From: Clostridium sp. AF15-31 | Lineage (GTDB): Bacteria > Bacillota > Clostridia > Lachnospirales > Lachnospiraceae | Direction: 5' to 3' | NCBI RefSeq assembly: GCF_003461625.1 | Contig: NZ_QTXL01000001.1 | Coordinates: 62,001-126,000, forward strand | DNA: 64,000 bases | Shown here: one piece after another, positions 25,549 through 34,788 of the stretch | Position numbering within the stretch: the stretch's first letter is position 1 | How the letters are laid out: each line of letters begins with the position of its first letter | The notes under the pieces: generated by a model | The model's input: only the letters and a program-made list of their open reading frames with translations | Told to the model about the DNA's origin: nothing | Database searches by the model: none | Translations under genes and position numbers: made by a program

Positions 25549-27330
25549 TTATTTATTCTTTTTTAAATATTTCAATGCATTTGCATAGGACATTTCACAT
25601 CCGTCACTTGCTCCTCCTAAATTTCGAGCTGCCATTATATTTCCTGACGAATCCCTGTTAATATTTGCCAACTGATCATATATGCCATTAGGAGCTGTCG
25701 CCGCCATGTTCTTCAGAACCTCACTATCCACTTCTTGATATATTTCGTCGCGTTTTGTCTGATATTCTTCCCATGCCACAGATATACCGTCCCGTTCTGC
25801 AAGCAGTGCTGTTTCTTCATCCCCCACTTGTTCTGCATGACAGGTCCAGACAATCGGCTGCAGATAATCTCCACTAGATGAAGCCACATCGAATTCTACA
25901 ATCTTATCTACGACCCCAATCTCCGTATCATCACTCTGTCCATCACTGCAAAGTATGTACATCCGGCATCCATTTTCTGAAGCTTCTCTAGTGCAAACTA
26001 ATACATATGGTGTTCCTTCTGCTCCCCATTTGTCCCGGTTCTCATCTGACCTTGTATCAAGTTCTCCACTATAAACCTGTACTGCTTCATTATCTATATA
26101 TGTATATATATGAAGATCCGCTTTATTCGGATCTGATTCATCCTGTGCCGCAAAGATCAGTTCAGGAGTATCATCTCCCATAATATCAGCAACAGTAATC
26201 GCTCTGGCTTCTCCTACCAGGATCGGTTCGTTCTCCCGCATCTGCGAAGTCTGCCATCCATAATCCTGAATTTCCTGTCTATATTCCTTCAGCACCTCTG
26301 TATACGCATCCTGCCAGGTGTTCTGGTTGTGATTGTATATTGCTACACCGGCTGCTCCTCCTGCTACTGCCACTCCGGCTGCCGCCATTGTGATTTTTCC
26401 TGCTACTGTTTTCAAGAAGGTCTGTTTTGCCGCTGTAGCTGCTGCCGTCTTGCCTCCTGCGGCTGCACCTGTTCCGACTGCCGATCCGGTAGCCCCGGTC
26501 GCTCCAGCTGTGACTGTACTTCCCGCAGCAGATAACGCACCTGCTGCTCCACCATGGATCAGTCCGGCACCGACTACACTTCCAACACCTGCCAGCTTGT
26601 CGAAGGTTCCTGCTACCAGCATAGTTCCTCGTTCTGCCATGAGCAGATAGGTAAGAAGTGCCATAGGTGTGTAGCTGTACAGCTTGTAGCCCTTCTTCTG
26701 AAGCTCCTCTGCCTTTGCCTTGATATTCTTACGTCCATAATTCAGTCTGGACTTTACTGTATTCTCTGAACATCCAAGAACTGTCGCAATATCTTTTATG
26801 CTGTATCCTTCAATATGGAACATCAGCACACACATTCTCTGCTCATCCGACAATGAACCGATCAGTTCCTGTACCATTTCCTGCGTTTCTTTCGTTGTAC
26901 ATGCCATCTCCGGCTGGGCTGTCATGTTCTCATCTGCGATCGAATATTCAAATGCCTCCCCATCCTGATCTTCTCTCTGCATATCCGAAAAATTCACTGT
27001 ATGGCGGTCTCGCAATGTATTCCTTGCGGTATTTGCAACAATGGTACTGAGCCATCCCGGAAATGAATTTGCATCCTGAAGACCGGAAAGCCGCTCAAAT
27101 GCTTTCACATAGGAATCATGGAGAACATCCATTGCTTCATCCTCATTCTTCATATATTTCATCGCAATATACAGTTTATTCCGATATGTCATCTCATACA
27201 GATAGGAAAAGCCTGCTTCCTTTCCTGCTTTTGCCTGCTCCACCGCCTCTGTATAATCAACTGCTGCCCCACAGAACGGACAGTTATATTCATTTCCCTG
27301 CAGATCATTCCCACATGTTTTGCAAATCAT
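25549..27330 (-). CDS. Membrane-tethered ECF-type sigma factor (paralog 2)
   Basis: About 593 residues with the same architecture as the 19702-22149 gene: zinc ribbon (CKTCGN, CPFCG), sigma2 (TYRNKLYIAMKYMKNEDEAM), sigma4 HTH (LSDEQRMCVLMFHIEGYSI, CSENTVKSRLNYGRK, identical in the recognition helix), a Gly/Ala/Thr-rich linker, one TM near residues 320-345 (GKITMAAAGVAVAGGAAGVA), and a shorter extracellular domain with VADIMGDDTPELIF. The Thr/Val/Glu stalk of paralog 1 is missing. The ATG at 27330 is preceded by GGGAGG; the upstream ATG at 27360 lacks one. No ECF-type motif is visible upstream of this gene, unlike paralog 1. Confidence 0.85.
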   Translation of the reverse strand: MICKTCGNDLQGNEYNCPFCGAAVDYTEAVEQAKAGKEAGFSYLYEMTYRNKLYIAMKYMKNEDEAMDVLHDSYVKAFERLSGLQDANSFPGWLSTIVANTARNTLRDRHTVNFSDMQREDQDGEAFEYSIADENMTAQPEMACTTKETQEMVQELIGSLSDEQRMCVLMFHIEGYSIKDIATVLGCSENTVKSRLNYGRKNIKAKAEELQKKGYKLYSYTPMALLTYLLMAERGTMLVAGTFDKLAGVGSVVGAGLIHGGAAGALSAAGSTVTAGATGATGSAVGTGAAAGGKTAAATAAKQTFLKTVAGKITMAAAGVAVAGGAAGVAIYNHNQNTWQDAYTEVLKEYRQEIQDYGWQTSQMRENEPILVGEARAITVADIMGDDTPELIFAAQDESDPNKADLHIYTYIDNEAVQVYSGELDTRSDENRDKWGAEGTPYVLVCTREASENGCRMYILCSDGQSDDTEIGVVDKIVEFDVASSSGDYLQPIVWTCHAEQVGDEETALLAERDGISVAWEEYQTKRDEIYQEVDSEVLKNMAATAPNGIYDQLANINRDSSGNIMAARNLGGASDGCEMSYANALKYLKKNK

Positions 27331-27405
27331 TTGTAGCCTCCCACACGCCTGTTTTTTCATTTTTGTATACTTTTAATAGAAATATGTCAGATCCGTTTTC
27401 TCTGT

Positions 27406-27588
27406 TTAGCCTATTATAGCCTTTACTGTACTAACATCCAGATTTGTTATCTCGACAATCTGATCCAAAGAATAGCCTTTCTTATGCATATTTAGTACAA
27501 TCTCTCCAGATTTCATTGTAACGTAGTTCACAGGGGATAGCAAGATGAAGAAAATAAAGGCCAAAAAACTGACATACGGATCAGGCAT
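27406..27588 (-). pseudogene. Possible C-terminal remnant of an Rpn-like protein
   Basis: A 60-codon frame whose last 36 residues (MKSGEIVLNMHKKGYSLDQI, then VEITNLDVSTVKAIIG) resemble the C-terminal helix-turn tail found on many Rpn/PD-(D/E)XK transposase-like proteins. The front half is shared with the terminator hairpin and has no ribosome binding site. Read as a decayed fragment; weakly supported. Confidence 0.35.
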
Positions 27589-27628
27589 CTTTTCTTCCGA
27601 AAATATGATGATCCATATGTCAGTTTTT
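27563..27628 (-). terminator. Long hairpin terminator after secreted paralog B
   Basis: AAAAACTGACATACGGATCA and its near-complement ending TATGTCAGTTTTT flank a 25-nt loop, with T-runs on both sides. It lies 30 bp beyond the stop of the 27659-28738 gene. Confidence 0.75.
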
Positions 27629-27658
27629 GTACTTATTTATGTAGGGTTGTATTTATTA

Positions 27659-28738
27659 TTATTTAATCTTAACAGTCTTAACCTTACTCCAAGAAGAATA
27701 ATAATATTCATCCGGAGTACTACCATAATTATCAATCTTCACATAAGAACGAACACGAACATAATATGTTCCTTTTTTCAAATCAACCATATACATTCCT
27801 GTATATTCATCCTGCTTTGTCTTTTTGCCCTTTTTAAACTTTCTGTCTCTTGCAATCTGGAACTGATAGCCATTTGCCAATGAATTTTTCTTACACCGTA
27901 TATACATCGTCTTATACTTATTATCCGGTTTTGTTTTAGTAATAGTTGGCTTTGGTATTGCAGTTACAGAAGTTCTAAAGGAATACTTACCTGTATAATG
28001 ATAGTCCGTTGCATAATTTACACCACCTCTGAACTTGACATAATATGTACCCTTTGGTAAAAATACTCTGTATTTATGAAGTCCCGCTTCAATATCTGAT
28101 ATACTAACATTCCGACTGCCACTTGTGTTTACCAAATTAATGTTCAGTTCACGGAGCTTACTAGATACCGTCAGATTCAGATACTGACTTTTTGTTACTC
28201 TCATCTTATAAATATCTATATCATCATTCAACGCTAACTGTCCTTTTACAGATTTACCAATCTTATAAGAGGTTGCTGTTCCCATCTCATTATTCTTTGC
28301 CATTGCACGCTCGGACTTCGTTTCCTTAGATGACTTAAATGATGGTGTAAATGTAAAATTACAACCATCCATACCATCTTCCATGCCTATTCTTAATGTA
28401 TAATTACCTGCCAGCAAATCCAGCGATAAACTACAATCTCCCACATTATCAATCCTGTATACTTCTTTTCCTGTTTCGTCCAAAACTGTTATTTCATCCA
28501 TACTGGTAAATGCATATCCAGCATCCGATACCTGAAATACAAAGGTGACATTTCCGGATTGTTTCAAAGAAAATGCATATTTATAACATTTACTTACATT
28601 TATACTTCCACTATACGTACTGCCCCATTTCAGTTTTGTTTCTGCTGCAGACACCTTCTGCACCGGTACTGCCAGCATAACGAATGCTGCTGCCAGCATT
28701 ACAATTAACCCTTTCCATAAGCTCTTGTTTTTCATCAT
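27659..28738 (-). CDS. Secreted protein with FnIII-like C-terminus (paralog B)
   Basis: About 359 residues, clearly paralogous to 22453-23541. Signal peptide (KNKSLWKGLIVMLAAAFVML, cleavage after KVSA), two beta-rich modules (YAFSLKQSGNVTFVFQ; IYKMRVTKSQYLNLTV) and a C-terminal FnIII-like domain (SLANGYQFQIARDRKFKKG, TYYVRVRSYVKID). I chose the ATG at 28738 with AAGGAG 7 nt upstream; the ORF's first ATG overlaps that ribosome binding site. ECF-type promoter copy 3 lies about 100 nt upstream. It ends before the second sigma gene, so each sigma gene is paired with one secreted paralog. Confidence 0.75.
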   Translation of the reverse strand: MMKNKSLWKGLIVMLAAAFVMLAVPVQKVSAAETKLKWGSTYSGSINVSKCYKYAFSLKQSGNVTFVFQVSDAGYAFTSMDEITVLDETGKEVYRIDNVGDCSLSLDLLAGNYTLRIGMEDGMDGCNFTFTPSFKSSKETKSERAMAKNNEMGTATSYKIGKSVKGQLALNDDIDIYKMRVTKSQYLNLTVSSKLRELNINLVNTSGSRNVSISDIEAGLHKYRVFLPKGTYYVKFRGGVNYATDYHYTGKYSFRTSVTAIPKPTITKTKPDNKYKTMYIRCKKNSLANGYQFQIARDRKFKKGKKTKQDEYTGMYMVDLKKGTYYVRVRSYVKIDNYGSTPDEYYYSSWSKVKTVKIK

Positions 28739-28835
28739 TCTTCTTCTCCTTTTCATTTTTGTGATATTTTTATATTACAATAAATATTTACAGATGCAAG
28801 AGAAATATTTTATTTTCCTGCCTTCTACTATATAA

Positions 28836-28860
28836 GACAGGGGCAAATGGAAAAAGGTTT
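28836..28860 (-). promoter_or_regulatory. ECF-type promoter, copy 3 (secreted paralog B)
   Basis: The minus strand reads AAACCTTTTT (28860-28851) and TGTC (28839-28836), with 17 nt between AAC and TGTC, then TTATATAG. It shares the -10 extension TATAG with copy 2. It sits between the surface-protein terminator and the secreted gene. Confidence 0.6.
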
Positions 28861-28924
28861 TAAAGTTTTCAAATTTTTTAAAAATTTTTTTCACCTTGAC
28901 TCATACTGTCCAGATAAAACGAAA

Positions 28925-28959
28925 ACGCCGTCTGTAATATTCCTACCACAAACGGCGTC
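28925..28959 (-). terminator. Terminator of the large surface protein gene
   Basis: ACGCCGT and ACGGCGT pair around a 20-nt loop; on the minus strand TTTTCGTTTT follows. It lies 23 bp past the stop of the 28982-34720 gene. Confidence 0.7.
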
Positions 28960-28981
28960 CTTTGCTTTTACTGTTATTTTG

Positions 28982-31900
28982 TTATTTTGTTACCTTGACC
29001 TTGGAAGATAAGCCTTTGCTCTTAAACAGCTTCTGATAAGAGGAAACCTTCTTCTTAGGTACCTTGATCGTTGTAACCTTGGTTATACCCTTAAACGCAT
29101 TTTTAGAAAGCTTCTTTGAGGTTATCTTTGAAGACTTAATTGTAATTGTCTTCAGCTTCTTACATCCGCTAAATGCCTGATCTCCGATCTTCGTTGTCTT
29201 CGCCGGAAGCGTAATACCGGTAAGAACTTTGCAGCCCTTAAATGCATATGCTCCGATCTCCGTTACGTTCTGTCCCATAGTAACGGTTTTAAGTTTTATT
29301 GCTCCATTGAAAGCATTCTTGGAAATCTTACTAACATTGCTTCCGATTGTAACCTTTGTTACCTTCTTATTATTCTTGAAAGCACCCTCTGCGATCTGTG
29401 TTACTTTGTATTTCTTACCTCTGATCTTCACGGTTGCCGGAATGCTGACAGTCTTAGCCTTTTTATTTACAGGTGCTTTATATGCAACTGTTTTCTTGGA
29501 TGTGCTTATAACCTGAACCTTTGCAGCTTTACTGTCATCAGAAACCACATCCCCCTTCTTGATCGGTTTTACTATTGGTTTTTCCGGTGTTGGCTTCACC
29601 GGTGTTGGCTCCTGAAGCTTTGCGATTGGCTCTGTTCTTGTCTTTTTGCAGACACTGCAGGTATATGTCTTTACACCCTCTGTCTTTGTAGTTGGCTGTG
29701 TTGTAACCTTTCCTTTATCCCATGTATGTCCGGTTGCCTTCAATTCTTCTGTATCTATAACCTCATTACACTCGGTACATCTATATGTGATAGAACCATT
29801 TTTCTCACAGGTTGGCTCAACTCTTGTTCCATTATCTTTGATATGTTTCGTATGTGGTGCCTTAACCTTGATTATTACTACATATTCGTCAGATGTATAT
29901 GCTCTTTCTTCTGTATAAGATGTTACTGTAATTGTAGTCTCACCGCATCCCATTATAGTAACTTTACCGGTCTCATCTACAGCAGCAACCTCCGGATCAG
30001 CCGAAACATACCGTAATGCAGAGAGCTTGGATTCAAGCGCTGTATCCTTTAAAGCCACATCCAGTGTAAATGCGCCATCGCCAAATACCTTCTCATAAGT
30101 CTCCGTACCGGTTAATTCAAGTCTGGTAGTTGGAAGAACCGTTACCGCAATCCTCTTTGTTGTAGAACCCTTACCTGTACTTGCAGTGATAATGGTCGAT
30201 CCCTTGCCTAACGCAGAAATGGTAATTCCATCACAAGCAGCTATCTCTTCGCCGCCTTCTGCGACCTTATAATCAATAACATCTGTTGATCCATCGTTAA
30301 GTTTGGCATCAATCCAGATCTTCTCGCCCTTATAAAGCGTCACCTTATATTCACCGGCTGATGCATCCCACGCAAAATCATCAGAATCGGAAGTAATCGT
30401 AATACTGGTTCCCTTTACATACTTTGTTAATGTAACATTTATGGAATGTGATAATTCAGAATCTGCATAGTAGTTTACTGCACTATCCTTAATTGTTACA
30501 TTAACAGCGATTTCTGCTGTTCCTGCCTTTGAATAGGATGTATCATAAGCAGTCGTGATAACTCCGTTTGATACATTTGCCACGATATTTGACTGATCGG
30601 ATATCTTCTTATAAGATACAGTATATTCATCTGCTGCAAGGCCCTCGATCTCGCCAAATTCTATCTGAAGCTCATGCTTTACATCATTCTGAACTGTAAA
30701 TTCATTTGATCTTACAAGTGCATCGATATCCGTAAGCTTCGCTTTTGCAATTGTAAATGTTGCTTCCTTACTGTTTGTAGTATGAATACCATCACCCTTG
30801 ATCGTAAGTCTACCGGTACCGGCATTCACATTCTCACCATACTCTACCGTATACTGATCATCCGGAACAACTGCGCCATCGATTGTAACTTCGATATTTT
30901 CCTTATCCGGTGTCTGCTGCGTTCCATCATAGGTATATTCGCCATTTACTGCTACTGCTGCCTCTGCAAGATCATAGTATAAGGTTGGCTGTGTGATCAC
31001 TATTGTATACTGGATCACTACTGTTTTCGCTTTATCTACATATATATCTGCTACATATGTTGCCTCAACCGCATTCTGTCCGACTACTTCACTTGATACA
31101 AAATCAATCTGACCAACTGAATTGGTAAATCCCTGTACCTGAAGACGGATCTTATCCTTCAGTGCTGAGATATCACCGACATTCTTACCTAATGCAAACT
31201 TAACAACATGCTCCGCATTATCTACATCTGTAGCAACAAATGATTCGCCGCCCGCAGTAAGTGTGGTCTTTCCCTTATTTAAGCCTGCAAAATCAAATAC
31301 AGTTATTTCATAAGATGCTGTAATATCATCACTGTATCTGTCATCTGCAATATACTGAAGTGTTACCGTCTGTGCAGAAACGCTGTTCATATCATAGCCT
31401 GTAACCTTCAACTCCTTATCAATATCAACCGGTGCAGTCTTCTTATTCTTATAAGTCTTTACTACCTTCAGACCATTCAGATCAAACTCTGCCCCTTTGG
31501 CAAATGCTGTCTTATTTGGGAAACGTTCGATGCTGATCGATTCTACGGTTGATTTTGCTTTTACTGCAAATTTTATCGTCTCACCACGATATTCAGATAC
31601 CGATAATACTACATTGTACTCTCCTGTTTCCTGATTCTTTGTAACATAACTGCTGTCATTTATAATGGACTTGCCATCCAACAGGATATCTGTGATCTGG
31701 AAACCGTCATGTGCAACAATGTTATTAATTGCATATGTACCGGTAGTAGTATCCTCCAGGCTGGACTCATCGATGATCAACTGGTTCTCTGCAAGATTTC
31801 CCTTTGCATTGTAGGTTACACCATCATCAATATCCAGTTCAAGGTATACTGCAATCTCCCCTTCCTCCGGAGTCTGATTCTTTCCCTTTGTGATAACACC

Positions 31901-34720
31901 ATTTCCGGTATATTTACCATTCATAAAGAACTTACCGTAAATATTAGCATTTTCTTCCAGATTAAGAGAACCGTTCAATACAATGATACCATATTCGGAA
32001 TCCATCGCCATTGTTCCCTTAACTGTTAAAGTACCATTGATGATCAACTGTGCATCACTGTCAGCTGCCCAGACAAGCGCACCCGGAAGTACATTATCAT
32101 GCTGTGGATCAACTACAAGTTCAACGTCCTTAGGAATGATCAGCTTGGATGATGACGGTAATTCTAATGTTGTTCCTGCTTTAATATGTGTACTCTTGCG
32201 AATGGTTGCTGTTCCATAAACCTCATATGTCTTTCCTACGAACAGAACAGAGTTAGAAACAGTTCCCAGAACAGGAACATCCTCTGCCTTTGCTCCACAG
32301 ATATTATCACCGATAATTGTAATATCAGAAGCAGATGAGCCATTCAGTGCTCCTACTGCAATACCATTTTCAGCACTGAGGTTGACTGTTGCATCTGTTA
32401 AGACATTTACGTTCTTAACATCTCCTGCATAAGCACCGATCGCCGGACCATTTGCAGCAATAACTATAAGCTTTCCTTTTGTCTCAACGACCTCGCCGAT
32501 AATATTAATATCCCTTGTCTCTGAATTCAGACCGGCTCCGATACCGGCTCCATTTCCTCTTGCTCTGATACTAATAAAACCTGTATTTGAAATATTAATA
32601 TTTGTTGCCTCTGATACAGTATCTGTTGCTCCGGAACCAATACCGGCTCCGTTTTCTGTACCATCGACACTCAGATTTCCTGCATACTCTAAATAAATAT
32701 TGATATTATCAACGGATGCATTCTTACCGGAACCGATACCGGCTCCGTCTGTTCCTGCTGTTACCGTTACAGCTACATTTCCTGAAATGTAAATATCGGA
32801 GGCTGCACCTGCCAGACCGGAACCGATACCGGCTCCATTTGCTCCACCAACTGCTGTTACAGTTCCACCTGATATCATAATATACGATACCTTTGCATTT
32901 GCTCCCGAGCCAACACCGGCTGCATCTGTGCCGCCTGTTGCTTTTTTTACAACACCGCCTGTTACCTTAATCTCTGTTGCTTCTACATCAGATCCGGAAC
33001 CGATACCGGCTCCGCCGTCTCCACCGGTCGCTATTACAGTTCCTCCTGAAATGGTAATACCGGAAGCAAGCTTTGCTTCATCATTTATGTAAGCACCGGA
33101 ACCAATACCGGCTCCGCCAATATTTTTAGAACCGATCGTTCCACTTCCCGCTGTTGCATTTACGATTCCGCCTGCAATCTCGATATTGGCAGCATCAGCA
33201 TTTGCACCGGAACCGATACCGGCTGCTCCGTTTGCACCAATTGCTGTTACGTCTGCATTTTCTGAGATCCGGATGCCATCAACCGGCATATTGTACTGAG
33301 AACCGATACCGGCTGCTCCATATGCTGCATAGCTTTCATTTGATGGCTGTGATCCCCTTGCTTTTATAATTACATTTCCATTTATCTCAATATTTGAAAC
33401 AACCTTTAAGGTTTTGTCTGTACCACCACCGATACCGGCTGCTCCATATGTCGCATTGTTACCGGCAGTTGCATTTATAGTACCTTTTGTCGTAGAAGTC
33501 AGTACCAGCTTACCGCTTCCATTCTTCTGGATCGCTGCATAAGCTCCCGATGATGTCAGATTGTTTGTTCCGTAAGCAGTGATCGTCACGGTCTTACCCT
33601 CTGCCGGATTTACTGTGATCGCTGCCCCCTGAGTATTCCGTGCGATCGTCAGACTACGGATCGCAAGATTCACATCAATATCCCCTGCTGCCTTGATCTG
33701 ACCCTTCATAACCTTACCGGATTTTGTTCCGAACAGGATCATCTCCTTATCAGATTTGATCGTAAGTCCATCCGTCTCCGAATAAGAATAGTCATCTTTT
33801 GTTGCTGTTTCCGCTGTGCTCTTTACTCCAAGCCAGAGTCCATCCTCCAGCTTCGTGTATTTGTCATAGCCATATGGATCAGCGATCGTATTTGTAAATG
33901 TACCATACGCTGTCTCCATACCGGATTTTGACACCGCATATTTTGTAGTATTACTTCCTACCTGATACATACCGGTATTATCATATGAGATCGATACGCC
34001 GGATGTCTTTGACTCTACATATCCCCTATGATATTCACCATCGAAAGTAATCCTTATATCATTTGGAATCACATAAGGTGCTCTCTTACAATAAAGATAA
34101 ATATATGCACCTCCGGCATTTTTATTGAGATCTCCATCAATCTTGTTCCAGTTGCTGTCAACATTCTCGACCCTCTCTGCATTCTGGCTTTTAAGACTGC
34201 TTCCTGAATTTCCTCCGGCATACTGCAGCTTTTTATCAATGTCATTCCAGATACCAAGTGATGAGATTGGATCTCCTGCATTCCTGTCCTTTGTTGCATA
34301 GATGTAGATATAACCGGACTTTGAACCTACACCATCATTCAGGTCACCCGTCTTTCTCTCAACGCTATATCCGTCAAGACTGCTTGATGTACCTGCATCA
34401 CTCTGCCATACAGACCATATTCTTGTATATGCCTGTGCCGGATCTGTGGTCGTCTTTACCCAGATATAATCATTGGATCCTTTTCCACATCCCCTGTTTA
34501 CATTTCCCGCATTTCCATCAATAGACAGTCTTGTATATCCTGCATAATTGGCACTAAATCCCCCAGATTTAATATCACAGATATACAACGTCTGGCGTGC
34601 TGCCGCTTCCGATTTTATATTCGGAAAAAAATCACAAATGCCTGTAACCATTGCAAACACCATAGTTGCAGCCACTACCACTGACATGAAACGCTTCACA
34701 AATTTAATTTTCTGTTTCAA
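28982..34720 (-). CDS. Giant multidomain secreted surface protein (GAGIGSG repeats, Ig-like, MBG, BspA-type LRR)
   Basis: 1912 residues. Signal peptide (FMSVVVAATMVFAMVTGICD). Residues about 60-320 hold two YIYIYATKDR / YIYLYCKR modules. Residues about 430-730 are at least ten turns of a beta-solenoid-like repeat with GAGIGSG separated by 20-30 residues (ISGGTVTA). Residues about 1057-1140 are a Big_4-like Ig domain, about 1250-1330 an MBG-like domain (YTYDGTQQTP), about 1530-1615 a Big_2-like domain. Paired CxxC modules follow at about 1620-1695 (YRCTECNEVI, YTCSVCKKTR). The C-terminal about 170 residues are LRR_5/BspA repeats (IGAYAFKGCKVLTGITLP). No LPXTG motif is visible. Likely an adhesin or glycan-binding surface protein. 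The LuxR-type gene upstream may control it. Confidence 0.8.
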   Translation of the reverse strand: MKQKIKFVKRFMSVVVAATMVFAMVTGICDFFPNIKSEAAARQTLYICDIKSGGFSANYAGYTRLSIDGNAGNVNRGCGKGSNDYIWVKTTTDPAQAYTRIWSVWQSDAGTSSSLDGYSVERKTGDLNDGVGSKSGYIYIYATKDRNAGDPISSLGIWNDIDKKLQYAGGNSGSSLKSQNAERVENVDSNWNKIDGDLNKNAGGAYIYLYCKRAPYVIPNDIRITFDGEYHRGYVESKTSGVSISYDNTGMYQVGSNTTKYAVSKSGMETAYGTFTNTIADPYGYDKYTKLEDGLWLGVKSTAETATKDDYSYSETDGLTIKSDKEMILFGTKSGKVMKGQIKAAGDIDVNLAIRSLTIARNTQGAAITVNPAEGKTVTITAYGTNNLTSSGAYAAIQKNGSGKLVLTSTTKGTINATAGNNATYGAAGIGGGTDKTLKVVSNIEINGNVIIKARGSQPSNESYAAYGAAGIGSQYNMPVDGIRISENADVTAIGANGAAGIGSGANADAANIEIAGGIVNATAGSGTIGSKNIGGAGIGSGAYINDEAKLASGITISGGTVIATGGDGGAGIGSGSDVEATEIKVTGGVVKKATGGTDAAGVGSGANAKVSYIMISGGTVTAVGGANGAGIGSGLAGAASDIYISGNVAVTVTAGTDGAGIGSGKNASVDNINIYLEYAGNLSVDGTENGAGIGSGATDTVSEATNINISNTGFISIRARGNGAGIGAGLNSETRDINIIGEVVETKGKLIVIAANGPAIGAYAGDVKNVNVLTDATVNLSAENGIAVGALNGSSASDITIIGDNICGAKAEDVPVLGTVSNSVLFVGKTYEVYGTATIRKSTHIKAGTTLELPSSSKLIIPKDVELVVDPQHDNVLPGALVWAADSDAQLIINGTLTVKGTMAMDSEYGIIVLNGSLNLEENANIYGKFFMNGKYTGNGVITKGKNQTPEEGEIAVYLELDIDDGVTYNAKGNLAENQLIIDESSLEDTTTGTYAINNIVAHDGFQITDILLDGKSIINDSSYVTKNQETGEYNVVLSVSEYRGETIKFAVKAKSTVESISIERFPNKTAFAKGAEFDLNGLKVVKTYKNKKTAPVDIDKELKVTGYDMNSVSAQTVTLQYIADDRYSDDITASYEITVFDFAGLNKGKTTLTAGGESFVATDVDNAEHVVKFALGKNVGDISALKDKIRLQVQGFTNSVGQIDFVSSEVVGQNAVEATYVADIYVDKAKTVVIQYTIVITQPTLYYDLAEAAVAVNGEYTYDGTQQTPDKENIEVTIDGAVVPDDQYTVEYGENVNAGTGRLTIKGDGIHTTNSKEATFTIAKAKLTDIDALVRSNEFTVQNDVKHELQIEFGEIEGLAADEYTVSYKKISDQSNIVANVSNGVITTAYDTSYSKAGTAEIAVNVTIKDSAVNYYADSELSHSINVTLTKYVKGTSITITSDSDDFAWDASAGEYKVTLYKGEKIWIDAKLNDGSTDVIDYKVAEGGEEIAACDGITISALGKGSTIITASTGKGSTTKRIAVTVLPTTRLELTGTETYEKVFGDGAFTLDVALKDTALESKLSALRYVSADPEVAAVDETGKVTIMGCGETTITVTSYTEERAYTSDEYVVIIKVKAPHTKHIKDNGTRVEPTCEKNGSITYRCTECNEVIDTEELKATGHTWDKGKVTTQPTTKTEGVKTYTCSVCKKTRTEPIAKLQEPTPVKPTPEKPIVKPIKKGDVVSDDSKAAKVQVISTSKKTVAYKAPVNKKAKTVSIPATVKIRGKKYKVTQIAEGAFKNNKKVTKVTIGSNVSKISKNAFNGAIKLKTVTMGQNVTEIGAYAFKGCKVLTGITLPAKTTKIGDQAFSGCKKLKTITIKSSKITSKKLSKNAFKGITKVTTIKVPKKKVSSYQKLFKSKGLSSKVKVTK
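32530..33445 (-). repeat. Dispersed in-gene repeats coding for GAGIGSG
   Basis: On the plus strand GAACCGATACCGGCTCC and close variants recur at least nine times between 32530 and 33445, always in the same frame and coding for Ala/Gly-Gly-Ile-Gly-Ser-Gly turns, spaced 60-120 bp. Near-identity at the DNA level suggests recent expansion or gene conversion. Confidence 0.75.
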
Positions 34721-34752
34721 TCTTATTTCCTCCTTTTTATTTTTCTATATAA

Positions 34753-34769
34753 AAGAGCCAAATGCTCTT
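34753..34769 (-). terminator. Small hairpin between the LuxR-type gene and the surface protein gene
   Basis: AAGAGC-ATTTG-GCTCTT then TTATATAG on the minus strand, 32 bp upstream of the surface protein start. A second hairpin, GTCTGTT/AACAGAC, overlaps the regulator's stop at 34773-34790. Together they could attenuate read-through. Confidence 0.45.
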
Positions 34770-34788
34770 ATATATTAAAGCGTCTGTT

